NCBI RefSeq assembly: GCF_008001235.1
Contig: NZ_CP040751.1
Span: 2,711,001 to 2,775,000 of the forward strand
Source of the DNA: Salidesulfovibrio onnuriiensis
Lineage (GTDB): Bacteria > Desulfobacterota > Desulfovibrionia > Desulfovibrionales > Desulfovibrionaceae
Reading direction: 5' to 3'
Length of the DNA stretch: 64,000 nt
Below the pieces are notes generated by a model that made no database searches, had not been told where the DNA came from, and saw only the letters and a program-made list of their open reading frames with translations. The position numbers and the translations under genes were made by a program. This document shows positions 52,452 through 61,063 of the stretch, one piece after another. Position 1 is the stretch's first letter. Each line of letters starts with the position of its first letter.

Positions 52452-53909
52452 CTACTTGCGCCAGAATTCGGGAACGAACAGAATGACGACCGTATAGATT
52501 TCCAGGCGTCCCAGCACCATACAGAAGGTCAAGGCCCACTTGGCCAGGTCGCTGAAGTGCGCGTAGTTCTCGGTGGGCCCCACGGTGCCGATGCCCGGGC
52601 CGATATTACCGATGCAGGCCAAGGCCGCAGCAAAGGACGAAACAACGTCCGCCCCGGTGCCCGCCACCACAAAGGCGCAAAGCACGAACAGGGCCAGCCA
52701 GAGCACGAAAAAGCCCCACACCCCGCTGATGACGTCCTCGGGCACCGGCTGCCTGCCCAGCTTGACCCGCGAAACGGACCGGGGATGAATGAGCCGGAAA
52801 AGCTCCTGGTAGGACTGCTTCATGATCAGCACGATACGCATGACCTTCATGCCCCCGCCCGTTGACCCCGCGCAACCGCCCACGAACATGCAGAACAGCA
52901 GCATGCCCTGGCAAATTCCGGGCCACAGCTCGTAGTCGGCCGTGGCGTATCCCGTGGTCGTCAGAATGGACGCCACCTGAAACGAGGTGTAACGCACCGC
53001 GTCCGAAACATTGTCGTAGTTGCCGTTGAGCAGCACATACACGGTCAGGACAATGACGAACACCACGAACAGGGCCGCAAAGACCCGAAACTCCGGGTCC
53101 TTGAGCATGACCTTGGGTTTCCCCTTGATGAACAGATAGTGCAGGGAAAAGTTCACGCCCGCGATGAGCATGAAAATGGTGATGACATAGTCGATGTAGG
53201 CGCTGTCGAAATGGGCCACCGAGGTGTTCTTGGTGGAAAAACCGCCCGTGGCCATGGTGCCGAAGGTGTGGCACAGGGAATCGAAAAGATCCATGCCCCC
53301 GAACATGAGCAGCACTGTCTCGATGACGGAAAACAGCAGATAGACCTTCCAGAGCACCATCGCCGTATCCTTGATGCGCGGCTTGAGCTTGTCCGGCACC
53401 GGGCCCGGCACCTCGGCCTTGTAGAGCTGCATGCCCCCGACGCCCAGAAACGGCAGGATGGCCAGGGAAAGCACGATGATCCCCATGCCACCCAGCCAGT
53501 GGGTCAGACTGCGCCAGAACAGAATGCTGCGGGGAACGGATTCGATATCCGAAAGCACGGAGGCCCCGGTGGTGGAAAAACCGGAAAGGGACTCGAACAC
53601 GCAGTCCACCACCCCGGGGAAGGTGCCGTTGAACAGGAACGGGAGCCCGCCGAACAGGCCGGCGACGAACCAGCCCAAGGCCACGATGGCCATGCCCTCG
53701 CGGTGGCTGATGACCGCCTTCTTGCTGTCGGCGCGGCGGAAACCGAAGAACATTCCTCCCCCCGTTCCCACCGTCACCAGGGTGGCCCAGAGCATGGGCA
53801 GGGTCCCGGCGTCGCCGTAATAGACGCCCCAGGCCAGCGGCCAGATCATGGTCAGCCCGATACAGCCGACCAGAGCGCCGATGATATGCAGCACGAATTG
53901 CCAGCGCAT
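52452..53909 (-). CDS. trkH: Trk potassium uptake protein TrkH
   Basis: The membrane subunit of the Trk K+ transporter, 485 residues with four pore repeats. The selectivity loops are visible as SGFSTTGASV (near 109), GTMATGGFSTKN (near 217), LTTTGYATAD (near 315) and IGNIGPGIGTVGPTENY (near 440). The signature VGGCAGSTGGGMKVMR (near 340) contains the membrane hinge. It follows trkA directly with no gap between the reading frames. Driven by the proton gradient and ATP binding of TrkA. Confidence 0.95.
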   Translation of the reverse strand: MRWQFVLHIIGALVGCIGLTMIWPLAWGVYYGDAGTLPMLWATLVTVGTGGGMFFGFRRADSKKAVISHREGMAIVALGWFVAGLFGGLPFLFNGTFPGVVDCVFESLSGFSTTGASVLSDIESVPRSILFWRSLTHWLGGMGIIVLSLAILPFLGVGGMQLYKAEVPGPVPDKLKPRIKDTAMVLWKVYLLFSVIETVLLMFGGMDLFDSLCHTFGTMATGGFSTKNTSVAHFDSAYIDYVITIFMLIAGVNFSLHYLFIKGKPKVMLKDPEFRVFAALFVVFVIVLTVYVLLNGNYDNVSDAVRYTSFQVASILTTTGYATADYELWPGICQGMLLFCMFVGGCAGSTGGGMKVMRIVLIMKQSYQELFRLIHPRSVSRVKLGRQPVPEDVISGVWGFFVLWLALFVLCAFVVAGTGADVVSSFAAALACIGNIGPGIGTVGPTENYAHFSDLAKWALTFCMVLGRLEIYTVVILFVPEFWRK

Positions 53910-55274
53910 CTAGAAGAACTCCACCTTGACGTCCAGGGCCTTTTCCACCTTGGGGATGTTATGGCGCGTGGACAGGATGATCAACCTGTCCTGGGGCTCG
54001 ATAACCGTATCGCCCCTGGGGATGATGACTTCGTCGCCGCGCTGGAAGCAGAGCACCAGGCAGCCGCGTGGGAATCCGAGATCCATGATGGGCTTGCCCA
54101 CGATTTCGGAATGTTCCTGGGCAATGGCCTCCAGCACCTCGGCCTCTTCCCCCTTGATGCTGGCCGTGGAAATGACCTTGCCGCGACGGATGAAATGCAG
54201 CAGCGAGTTGATGGCCGACATGCGCGGACAGACAAGGTGGTCGATGCCGATGGGCTCGATGAGCGGCATGTACGCGAAATTATTGATCCGGGTGATGGTG
54301 CTCTTGGCCCCGAGGCTCTTGGCCAGCAGGCAGGAAAGGATATTGGTTTCCTCGTCGCCCGTGACCGATATGACCAGGTCGAGATCTCCCACGTTTTCCT
54401 GGCGCAGGATTTCCTGGTCCGTGCCGTTGCCCACCAGAACGATGGGCCGGTCCAGCTTTTCGGAAAGCTGGCGGCAGCGGTTCTCGTCCTGGTCCATGAT
54501 CCGGGTGTGATACTGTTTGCTATCCAGAGCCTTGGCAAGCTTGTAGCCGATATTGCCGCCGCCGACGATCAGCACCTTGCGCACGGGCTCCTGAACGACG
54601 CCCAGCTTGCTCAGGATTTCTTCCTGGTCCTTGATGTCGCAGGCGAAATAGACCACATCCCCGGGCCGGATATCGTCCACGCCGCTGGGAATGATCAGGC
54701 TGTCGTCGCGCACCAGTGCGGCGATGACCAGGGGAACGTCCCCGATGCACTCGCGCAGGTTGAGCAGCTTGGTGCCGATGATGGGGCTTTCCGGCGGCAG
54801 GTTGATGCCGATGAGCCGGATGTTGCCCTGGGCGAAGTCGTTGATTTCCACGGCCCCCGTGACGCTCATGAGGCGCAGGATGGAGTCCACCACCTCCTGG
54901 TCCGGGTTGATGATCTTGGCGATGTTCAGTCCTTCGCCCCGCAGCATGTCGCTGTAGTTGGTGTAGTCCGCGTTGCGGATGCGGGCCAGCTTGGTGGTCT
55001 GCGGCGAAAGCTTCTCGGCAAAGAAGCAGGACAGGAGGTTGACCTCGTCGCTGTCCGTGACCGCGAGAAGAATGTCCGCTCCCTCGATGCCCGCATCCAG
55101 CAGCACTTCCGGGCTGCACCCGGAACCTTCGAGAATCTGGACGTCGGTTGCATCCACGACACGCTTGAGGGCATCCGCCGAGCGGTCGATGACCACCACG
55201 TCCTTGTTTTCCACCGCCAGCCGACGGGAAATATGGAACCCGACCTCGCCGGCCCCCACAATGATAATGCGCAA
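53910..55274 (-). CDS. trkA: Trk system potassium regulatory subunit TrkA
   Basis: The cytoplasmic NAD(H)/ATP-binding gating ring of the Trk transporter, 454 residues, built of two RCK halves. Each has a Rossmann start (IIIVGAGEVGFHISRRLA at 3 and VLIVGGGNIGYKLAKAL near 232) and a TrkA_C domain (LRECIGDVPLVIAAL and EVIIPRGDTVIEPQDRLIIL). The start is TTG at 55274 with AGAGGTGG upstream. The trkH start codon follows its stop immediately. Confidence 0.95.
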   Translation of the reverse strand: MRIIIVGAGEVGFHISRRLAVENKDVVVIDRSADALKRVVDATDVQILEGSGCSPEVLLDAGIEGADILLAVTDSDEVNLLSCFFAEKLSPQTTKLARIRNADYTNYSDMLRGEGLNIAKIINPDQEVVDSILRLMSVTGAVEINDFAQGNIRLIGINLPPESPIIGTKLLNLRECIGDVPLVIAALVRDDSLIIPSGVDDIRPGDVVYFACDIKDQEEILSKLGVVQEPVRKVLIVGGGNIGYKLAKALDSKQYHTRIMDQDENRCRQLSEKLDRPIVLVGNGTDQEILRQENVGDLDLVISVTGDEETNILSCLLAKSLGAKSTITRINNFAYMPLIEPIGIDHLVCPRMSAINSLLHFIRRGKVISTASIKGEEAEVLEAIAQEHSEIVGKPIMDLGFPRGCLVLCFQRGDEVIIPRGDTVIEPQDRLIILSTRHNIPKVEKALDVKVEFF

Positions 55275-55499
55275 ACTGCCACCTCTCTGGCTTTTGAAGT
55301 CAATGCGTCAACCAACGCTATTTACGCATGTTTTATCATCAGTGCAACTTTCCAGTCCACCGTGGCCAGCGCCCCGTTTCTCTCGAAGTTTCCCGGCGAC
55401 AACGCACGATCCGATAATAATATCCGAAAATGTTTCAAACAGGCATATGGGTAGGAATTGTTTTTTCCTGGCATCAACCTTTTGCCGCCCGGAGCGCCT
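55275..55499. other. Divergent intergenic region trkA / cytochrome operon
   Basis: A 225-bp non-coding stretch. On the plus strand GATAAT near 55411-55416 could be a -10 for the cytochrome genes, but I find no matching -35. No FNR- or HcpR-type box is evident. Confidence 0.35.
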
Positions 55500-56033
55500 A
55501 TGAGGAAAGGAATCAAACCCGTCCTGTTATGGATCGTGGTCGGGATTGTCCTGGGATTCCCGGTCTTCAGCATGACCTATTACACCATGGTGCGAACATC
55601 CACGCCGCAATTCTGCGCCTCGTGCCATGAGATCCAGGCAGCCTACGACGGCTGGAAGACCTCGACCCACGTCAACAATCCGCAGGGGTTCGTGGCCGAC
55701 TGCATGGACTGCCATCTCCCCGCCCCCCATGACACCTACGACTTTTTCTACGCCAAGACCATGCACGGGATCAAAGACGTCGTCGCCCACTTTGCGGGGA
55801 GGCCCTACGTCCGCGAGGAACAGGCGGGCAAGGCCAGGCTGAGCATCAAGAACGACCAGTGCCTGAAATGCCACCGCAACATAGAGCATATGCCCTACAA
55901 GCGCGGGGCCATGCTTGCCCACAAGCAGGTGCTCTACCCCAGACCCGGATATGAAAAACGATGTGTCGAATGCCACCAGGACTTGGTGCACATAGACAGG
56001 GCCTACTACAACTACAAGGCGCAAGGCCTGTAA
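55500..56033 (+). CDS. NapC/NrfH-family tetraheme quinol dehydrogenase
   Basis: A membrane-anchored periplasmic cytochrome of 177 residues. One N-terminal membrane helix (VLLWIVVGIVLGFPVF) is not cleaved. Four heme c sites are present: CASCH (39), CMDCH (68), CLKCH (121) and CVECH (155). It would take electrons from menaquinol and pass them to the octaheme cytochrome encoded 19 bp downstream. In NrfH and NapC the first heme site is usually CxxCHxM; here it reads CASCHEI, so the methionine ligand is missing. The ATG at 55500 has GGAG upstream. Confidence 0.92.
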   Translation: MRKGIKPVLLWIVVGIVLGFPVFSMTYYTMVRTSTPQFCASCHEIQAAYDGWKTSTHVNNPQGFVADCMDCHLPAPHDTYDFFYAKTMHGIKDVVAHFAGRPYVREEQAGKARLSIKNDQCLKCHRNIEHMPYKRGAMLAHKQVLYPRPGYEKRCVECHQDLVHIDRAYYNYKAQGL

Positions 56034-56052
56034 CCCAAGGGAGAATGCCGAA

Positions 56053-57429
56053 ATGAAGACAACCAAACTGTTACTGGCGGCACTGTGCAGCCTGCTGCTG
56101 GCGATTCCCGCACTCGCGCAGAACATGCCCAAGGCAAAGGAATTCCGCATTGAACGGGGCATGTCGCCGCAGGCCAGAGCCTGCATCGAATGTCACAAAA
56201 CCGAATCGCCGGGGCTTTTTTCGGACTGGGCCGCCAGCCGCCACGCCTCCGCAAACATCACCTGCATCGACTGTCACCAGGCCGAAGAGCACGACAAAGA
56301 CGTGAGCAAGGCCCACTACAAGCAGTACGAGCGCTCCGACACCCAATGGGGCGTCGGTGAATTCAAGACGCCCGTGGCCGCCGTGGTGACGCCCAAGGAC
56401 TGTTCGCGCTGCCACCCCGACGAGGTCAAGCAGTACTCGGTGAGCAAGCACGCAAACACCAACGTCATCGTCTGGAAGATCGACCCCTGGATGAAGCTGG
56501 GCATGAACAACCAGATTGAACGGGCCACTGGCTGCTACACCTGCCACGGCACCATCCTCAAGGCGGACGCCGACGGCAACCTGGACCCGACAACCTGGCC
56601 CAACGTGGGGGTCGGCCGCGTCAACCTGGACGGCAGCCTCGGCTCCTGCACCAGCTGTCACACGCGCCACCGCTTCTCGGTCATGGAGGCCCGCAAGCCC
56701 GAGGCCTGCGGCCAGTGCCATCTCGGCCCGGACCACCCGCAGATCGAGATCTACATGGAATCCAAGCACGGCGACATCTACACCGCCTTCGGCGACCAGT
56801 ACAACTGGACCGCCGCCCCCGGCACCTGGACGCCGGGCGTGGATTACCGGGGCCCCACCTGCGCAAGCTGCCACATGTCCGGCGCGGGCTCTGTCATGAC
56901 CACCCACGACGTCACGGAACGCCTGTCCTGGGAACTCCAGGCGCCGCTCACGGTCCGGCCGCAGGACTTTGCCGCGCTTCCCGCCAAAACCGACTGGAAG
57001 GTGGAACGCGAAAAGATGCAGGAAATCTGCAAGCAGTGCCACAGCAAGGCCTGGACCGACGGCCATTACGCAAAAATGGACGGCGCAGTGGAAAACTACA
57101 ACGAAGTCTACTTCAAGCCTGCCAAGAAGATGCTCGACGAACTGTACGCCAAGGGCCTGCTGGATAAGACCAGATTCTTCGACGAAAGACTCGAAGTGGA
57201 ATACTACGAATTGTGGCACCACGAAGGACGCCGGGCGCGCATGGGCACGGCCATGATGGCCCCGGACTATGCATGGTGGCATGGTTTCTACGAATGCAAG
57301 CACCGTTACAACGGATTCATGGAAGAGGCGGAAAAGCTGCTTTCCACCGGCCAGAAGGCGCACCGGGCAGACCCGTTCCCGGGCAGCGGCGGGGACACCA
57401 CTCGCCCGCCGGAACTTCCCGACATGTAG
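56053..57429 (+). CDS. Octaheme cytochrome c of the hydroxylamine oxidoreductase (HAO) family
   Basis: A secreted 458-residue cytochrome with a Sec signal peptide (KLLLAALCSLLLAIPALA, cleavage near residue 22). Eight CxxCH sites are visible: CIECH, CIDCH, CSRCH, CYTCH, CTSCH, CGQCH, CASCH and CKQCH, spread over residues 44-330. The C-terminal helical part has APDYAWWHGFYE. With a NapC-type partner upstream, this is the arrangement of the reductive HAO-like enzymes, proposed to reduce nitrite or hydroxylamine to ammonium. The crosslinking tyrosine of Nitrosomonas HAO cannot be assigned by eye. A strong terminator follows. Confidence 0.9.
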   Translation: MKTTKLLLAALCSLLLAIPALAQNMPKAKEFRIERGMSPQARACIECHKTESPGLFSDWAASRHASANITCIDCHQAEEHDKDVSKAHYKQYERSDTQWGVGEFKTPVAAVVTPKDCSRCHPDEVKQYSVSKHANTNVIVWKIDPWMKLGMNNQIERATGCYTCHGTILKADADGNLDPTTWPNVGVGRVNLDGSLGSCTSCHTRHRFSVMEARKPEACGQCHLGPDHPQIEIYMESKHGDIYTAFGDQYNWTAAPGTWTPGVDYRGPTCASCHMSGAGSVMTTHDVTERLSWELQAPLTVRPQDFAALPAKTDWKVEREKMQEICKQCHSKAWTDGHYAKMDGAVENYNEVYFKPAKKMLDELYAKGLLDKTRFFDERLEVEYYELWHHEGRRARMGTAMMAPDYAWWHGFYECKHRYNGFMEEAEKLLSTGQKAHRADPFPGSGGDTTRPPELPDM

Positions 57430-57445
57430 TAGGACAGACATAAAC

Positions 57446-57481
57446 AACGGAAAGCCCCGCTTCGGCGGGGCTTTCCGTTTT
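57446..57481 (+). terminator. Terminator of the cytochrome pair
   Basis: A perfect 15-bp stem AACGGAAAGCCCCGC with loop TTCG is followed by T residues. Confidence 0.93.
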
Positions 57482-57623
57482 GCGAAACAAAGTGATATCA
57501 AAACAACACACTTGAATATTTAAATTTTATATCAAATTAAAATTATATAATTGCATGATGATAATGTTTACTACATTTTTTCGTAAAGGGAAGATAAATG
57601 TGTCCAACAAAAGGGGAGCAACC
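57482..57623. other. AT-rich leader of the chemoreceptor gene
   Basis: A strongly AT-rich stretch with a perfect TATAAT at 57546-57551 but no matching -35, and TTGAAT at 57512. It is the promoter region of the chemoreceptor gene. Confidence 0.4.
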
Positions 57624-59216
57624 ATGAAAGTAGGGACTCGATTGTACCTGTTGACAGGGTTTCTGGTCCTGGCGCTGATTCTTGTCAGCTATCTGGGCCT
57701 GAGCAATGCAAATCATGCCGTGGGGGCATTGGAGACCGTTTACAAGGACCGGGTTGTTCCGCTCGAACAACTCAAGACGATCTCCGACATGTACGCCATC
57801 AACATCGTAGATATTTCCCACAAGGTCAGAAACGGAAACCTGACCTGGAGCGATGGCGCAAAGGCGGTCAGTGAAGCCAAAGGAGTTATCCGGGACAGGC
57901 TCGACGCCTATCTCTCCACAACGCTTACCCCCGAAGAACAGCAAATCATCGACAAGACCAAACATCTCATCCAACCGGCCGACGACCTGGTGAAAAAGCT
58001 TGAAGAAATCCTGGCCCGCCAGGACATGGCTGCGCTGACGCAACTGACCATCGACGAGCTCTACCCGACCATTGATCCGCTGACCGAGGAATACGGCAAC
58101 CTCGTCAACCTGCAGCTCAGGGTGGCCAGGGAGCTGTTCAGCAAGGAAGAAGGCGCGTACAGGACCAGCAGGATGATATCCATCGTCATCATTCTGGCGA
58201 CCCTGGTCATCTCGTTCCTGCTGGCCACATACATCATCAACAAACTCCTGGTGCAGCTGGGCGGGGAACCGAACAACATCGCCGAATACACCGAAAAGAT
58301 AGCCCATGGAGACCTGGCTTTCGATCTCAAAAGCGACAGGAAGACGGAGTCCGGCATCTTCCTTTCCACCAAGAACATGCTCGGCCAGCTGACCGACGTC
58401 ATACAAAACGTCACCTCGGCGGCGGAAAACGTCTCTGCGGGCAGTGAGGAAATCGCCTCCTCGAGCCAGGCCCTGTCGCAGGCGTCCTCGCACCAGGCCG
58501 CCAGCGTCGAAGAAGTCTCCTCCAGCATGGAGGAAATGGCGTCCAACATATCGGCCAACTCGGACAACGCGCGAAAGACCTATGACATTGCCACCAAGGC
58601 CGCCAGCCAGGCAAGGCAGGGCGGAGAGGCAGTGCATGAAACCGTCTCGGCCATGAAGGAAATCGCAGAGAAGATTTCCATCATCGAAGAGATCGCACGG
58701 CAGACCAACCTGCTGGCGCTCAACGCGGCAATCGAGGCTGCACGCGCAGGCGAACACGGCAAGGGATTCGCCGTTGTGGCCGCGGAGGTCCGCAAGCTCG
58801 CGGAAAGAAGCGGTGCGGCCGCCAACGAAATCAGTGAACTTTCCACGCACAGCGTCCATGTGGCGGAACAGGCGGGAGCCATGATCGAGGAAATTGTTCC
58901 CGCCATTCGGGATACCTCCCAGCTGGTGCAGGAAATCGTCGCCGCAAATTCTGAAATGGACGCGGGGGCGCAGCAGGTCAACAGCGCCCTGCAACAGCTC
59001 GACTCCCTGATCCAGCAGAACGCATCCGCCTCCGAAGAACTGGCCTCCACAAGCGAGGAGCTGGCTGGACAGGCGCAGCAGCTCATAGAAATCATGTCCT
59101 ACTTCTCCACCAACGGGAACAGCGCCCATCGGAACCGCCAAGCAAGATCGGGACGCCACCAGCCCCGCTCTCTGCCTCCCGCACAGCCGGACCACACCGA
59201 ATTTCAACGCTATTAA
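57624..59216 (+). CDS. Methyl-accepting chemotaxis protein
   Basis: A 530-residue inner-membrane chemoreceptor. The membrane segments are at about 8-28 and 190-210, flanking a periplasmic four-helix-bundle sensor of about 160 residues ([20 protein letters not shown] onwards). A HAMP-like linker follows ([19 protein letters not shown]), then the signalling coiled coil with the conserved tip [20 protein letters not shown] (near 375-395) and [22 protein letters not shown] precedes the ATG at 57624. The last 30 residues are an Arg/Pro-rich tail without a CheR pentapeptide. The ligand is unknown; its place beside the HAO-type cytochrome genes suggests a nitrogen oxyanion or redox cue. Confidence 0.95.
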   Translation: MKVGTRLYLLTGFLVLALILVSYLGLSNANHAVGALETVYKDRVVPLEQLKTISDMYAINIVDISHKVRNGNLTWSDGAKAVSEAKGVIRDRLDAYLSTTLTPEEQQIIDKTKHLIQPADDLVKKLEEILARQDMAALTQLTIDELYPTIDPLTEEYGNLVNLQLRVARELFSKEEGAYRTSRMISIVIILATLVISFLLATYIINKLLVQLGGEPNNIAEYTEKIAHGDLAFDLKSDRKTESGIFLSTKNMLGQLTDVIQNVTSAAENVSAGSEEIASSSQALSQASSHQAASVEEVSSSMEEMASNISANSDNARKTYDIATKAASQARQGGEAVHETVSAMKEIAEKISIIEEIARQTNLLALNAAIEAARAGEHGKGFAVVAAEVRKLAERSGAAANEISELSTHSVHVAEQAGAMIEEIVPAIRDTSQLVQEIVAANSEMDAGAQQVNSALQQLDSLIQQNASASEELASTSEELAGQAQQLIEIMSYFSTNGNSAHRNRQARSGRHQPRSLPPAQPDHTEFQRY

Positions 59217-59220
59217 CCAA

Positions 59221-59247
59221 GAAGCCCCGCTTTGGCGGGGCTTCCTT
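59221..59247. terminator. Terminator between the chemoreceptor and siroheme reductase genes
   Basis: A 10-bp stem GAAGCCCCGC with loop TTTG; the T-tract is short. It serves the two convergent genes. Confidence 0.75.
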
Positions 59248-59906
59248 CATTTCGCAGGGAGTGTGTCTATCACGGCTCCGACCGCATCAATACCAACCCG
59301 TTCCACAAACCGGGCCGTACGCTCACGCGCCTTGGCGTTGGCGGCGTAATATTCAAGGACGGCCCGAATCACGGCCAGGGCTTCCGCCTCCGGGGCATCG
59401 GCAATCAGCTCGTCCCCCGCCCTCACATTGCGCCCGGCGTTGCCGCCGAAAAGCACGGCCCATCCCCTTGCGGAGCCCATGAGGCCGACATCCCGCACAA
59501 AGGACTCCCCGCAGCAGCGGGGACAGCCGGAAAGGCCGCATTTGATCATGGCGGGCATGGGGCCCAACGCATTCAGCAGAGTCTCCAGCTTGCGGGCCAT
59601 GTCCCGGGTGGATTGCAGGCCGCGCTTGCAGCTCCCCCCGCCCGGACACAGAGTGACCATGGACGGACACTCCTCACCGACTCCGTTCACATGCCCGACA
59701 ACGGCATCCACATGCTCGGCGGGAACGCCTTCGAGGACAAGACGCTGGGCGGCGGTGGCGCGAACACCGGGCAGGCCGTACAGGCGCACCACGTCGTTCA
59801 CCTTGTCCAGGGTCTGGGCGTCAAGCCTTCCCTGCGGCATGCGGGGCTTGATCTCGTAACTGCCGTCAGCGCGTTCCACAACGCAACCGGATGGATATTC
59901 CTTCAC
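59247..59906 (-). CDS. Small assimilatory-type siroheme sulfite/nitrite reductase
   Basis: A single-domain siroheme-[4Fe-4S] enzyme of 219 residues, about the size of the low-molecular-weight assimilatory-type sulfite reductase known from Desulfovibrio vulgaris. Cluster and siroheme ligands are in CPGGGSCKRG (near 87) and CGLSGCPRCCGE (near 123). The N-terminal substrate region has RLYGLPGVRATAAQRLVLEG. It reduces sulfite (or nitrite) by six electrons in the cytoplasm. Last gene of a four-gene minus-strand unit with cupin, ferredoxin and NapH-like genes. Its physiological substrate is not settled by sequence. Confidence 0.88.
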   Translation of the reverse strand: MKEYPSGCVVERADGSYEIKPRMPQGRLDAQTLDKVNDVVRLYGLPGVRATAAQRLVLEGVPAEHVDAVVGHVNGVGEECPSMVTLCPGGGSCKRGLQSTRDMARKLETLLNALGPMPAMIKCGLSGCPRCCGESFVRDVGLMGSARGWAVLFGGNAGRNVRAGDELIADAPEAEALAVIRAVLEYYAANAKARERTARFVERVGIDAVGAVIDTLPAK

Positions 59907-59915
59907 ATCTGTCTC

Positions 59916-60239
59916 CTAAATGGGCGGCGCAATGGTCACCAGCACGCGAAGGTCATTGTCCTCCGCTGCCCTGACGCCGTGCGGCTCGGCAATCCCGGTC
60001 ACCAGCACATCCCCGGCCCTGGCCGGAATGACTGCGCCTTCGGCGCCCAGAAACTCGCCCTCGCCTTCCAGCACGGTAATGGTCAGCTCGCCTTCCAGGT
60101 CGTGCGAATGCAGGGGCAGACTCTGGCCCGCCTTGAAATTGAAACTCAGGACCTTCATGTACGGCGACTCATGCACCAGCTTGCTGGAAAAGACCAGGCC
60201 CTTGAAGTCATGCAAGTCAAATATATTGATATTCTTCAT
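59916..60239 (-). CDS. Cupin-domain protein
   Basis: A 107-residue small beta-barrel protein. The metal-binding cupin motif 1 is LPLHSHDLEGELTITVLEGEG (His, His, Glu near residues 43-52), and motif 2 ends GIAEPHGVRA (near 83). It carries no signal peptide. It lies 9 bp before the siroheme reductase gene and 15 bp after the ferredoxin gene, so it is co-transcribed. It may bind a metal and act as a sensor or a small oxidoreductase-related protein; no substrate is evident. Confidence 0.85.
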   Translation of the reverse strand: MKNINIFDLHDFKGLVFSSKLVHESPYMKVLSFNFKAGQSLPLHSHDLEGELTITVLEGEGEFLGAEGAVIPARAGDVLVTGIAEPHGVRAAEDNDLRVLVTIAPPI

Positions 60240-60254
60240 AACAATCTCCTTGAT

Positions 60255-61043
60255 TCAACCGGCAATCCGTTCCCTGGAAAGCACCTGTCCCTTGAGCGAA
60301 ATGGTGATACGCTCGGTCTTCACTTCCCGCCCGGCCTGCTGCATGGCCTGATTCAGAATGACGCTCATGGACGAGCAGCATGGCACCTCCATCTCCATGA
60401 CGGTGATGGAATTGATATTGTTTTCGCGAATGATTTCCGTAATCTTCCGCACATATTCCATGGCATTGTCGAACTTGGGGCAACCCATGAGCACCACCTT
60501 GCCCGCCACGTAATCCGCATGATAGCCGGGCAGGGCCACAGGCACGCAGTCCGCGGTAAGCAGTATGTCGGCTCCCTTGAAAAACGGGGCGCTCGGCGGC
60601 ACCAGGCGAAGCTGCACGGGCCAATGCCCCAGGTTGGATCCCTGGGCGGAGGACATCTGGGGGATGTTGGCCTGTTCGCACGGGCTCAGGGTCTTGAGGG
60701 CCGCACCCGGGCAACCGCCCCTGGGCGGAGCGGAAGGTTTCGCGTCTTCAAGGCGCAGGCTTTCCGGATCCGGCATATGGTCCGGTATATCCCTCCCCTG
60801 CCTGACGAGGAGTTCCTTGACGGCCTCGGGATCGAAATCCTCCACCATCCGTTCCTCCACGGTAAGCGCGCCCTCGGGACATTCTCCCAGGCAGGCCCCC
60901 AGACCGTCGCAGTAGACCTCGCTCACCAGCCGGGCCTTGCCGCCCACGATCTGCAGCGCACCCTCCGCGCAGGCAGGGACACACAGGCCGCAACCCGTAC
61001 ACTTTTCCTCGTCTATGTGAATCATCATTCGCTTTGTCTTCAT
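60255..61043 (-). CDS. Ferredoxin-domain protein with conserved C-terminal region
   Basis: A 262-residue cytoplasmic protein. The N-terminus has two [4Fe-4S]-like motifs, CTGCGLCVPACAEGAL (15-30) and the variant CDGLGACLGECPEGAL (near 45-60), in which the first Cys pair is spread out. The C-terminal half has further cysteines in RGGCPGAA, LTADCVPVALPGYH, VLMGCPKFDNA and MEVPCCSSM. It probably feeds electrons to the siroheme reductase. AAGGAG precedes the ATG at 61043. It lies 20 bp after the NapH-like gene. Confidence 0.85.
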   Translation of the reverse strand: MKTKRMMIHIDEEKCTGCGLCVPACAEGALQIVGGKARLVSEVYCDGLGACLGECPEGALTVEERMVEDFDPEAVKELLVRQGRDIPDHMPDPESLRLEDAKPSAPPRGGCPGAALKTLSPCEQANIPQMSSAQGSNLGHWPVQLRLVPPSAPFFKGADILLTADCVPVALPGYHADYVAGKVVLMGCPKFDNAMEYVRKITEIIRENNINSITVMEMEVPCCSSMSVILNQAMQQAGREVKTERITISLKGQVLSRERIAG

Positions 61044-61063
61044 ACTATGTCTCCTTGAAATAA

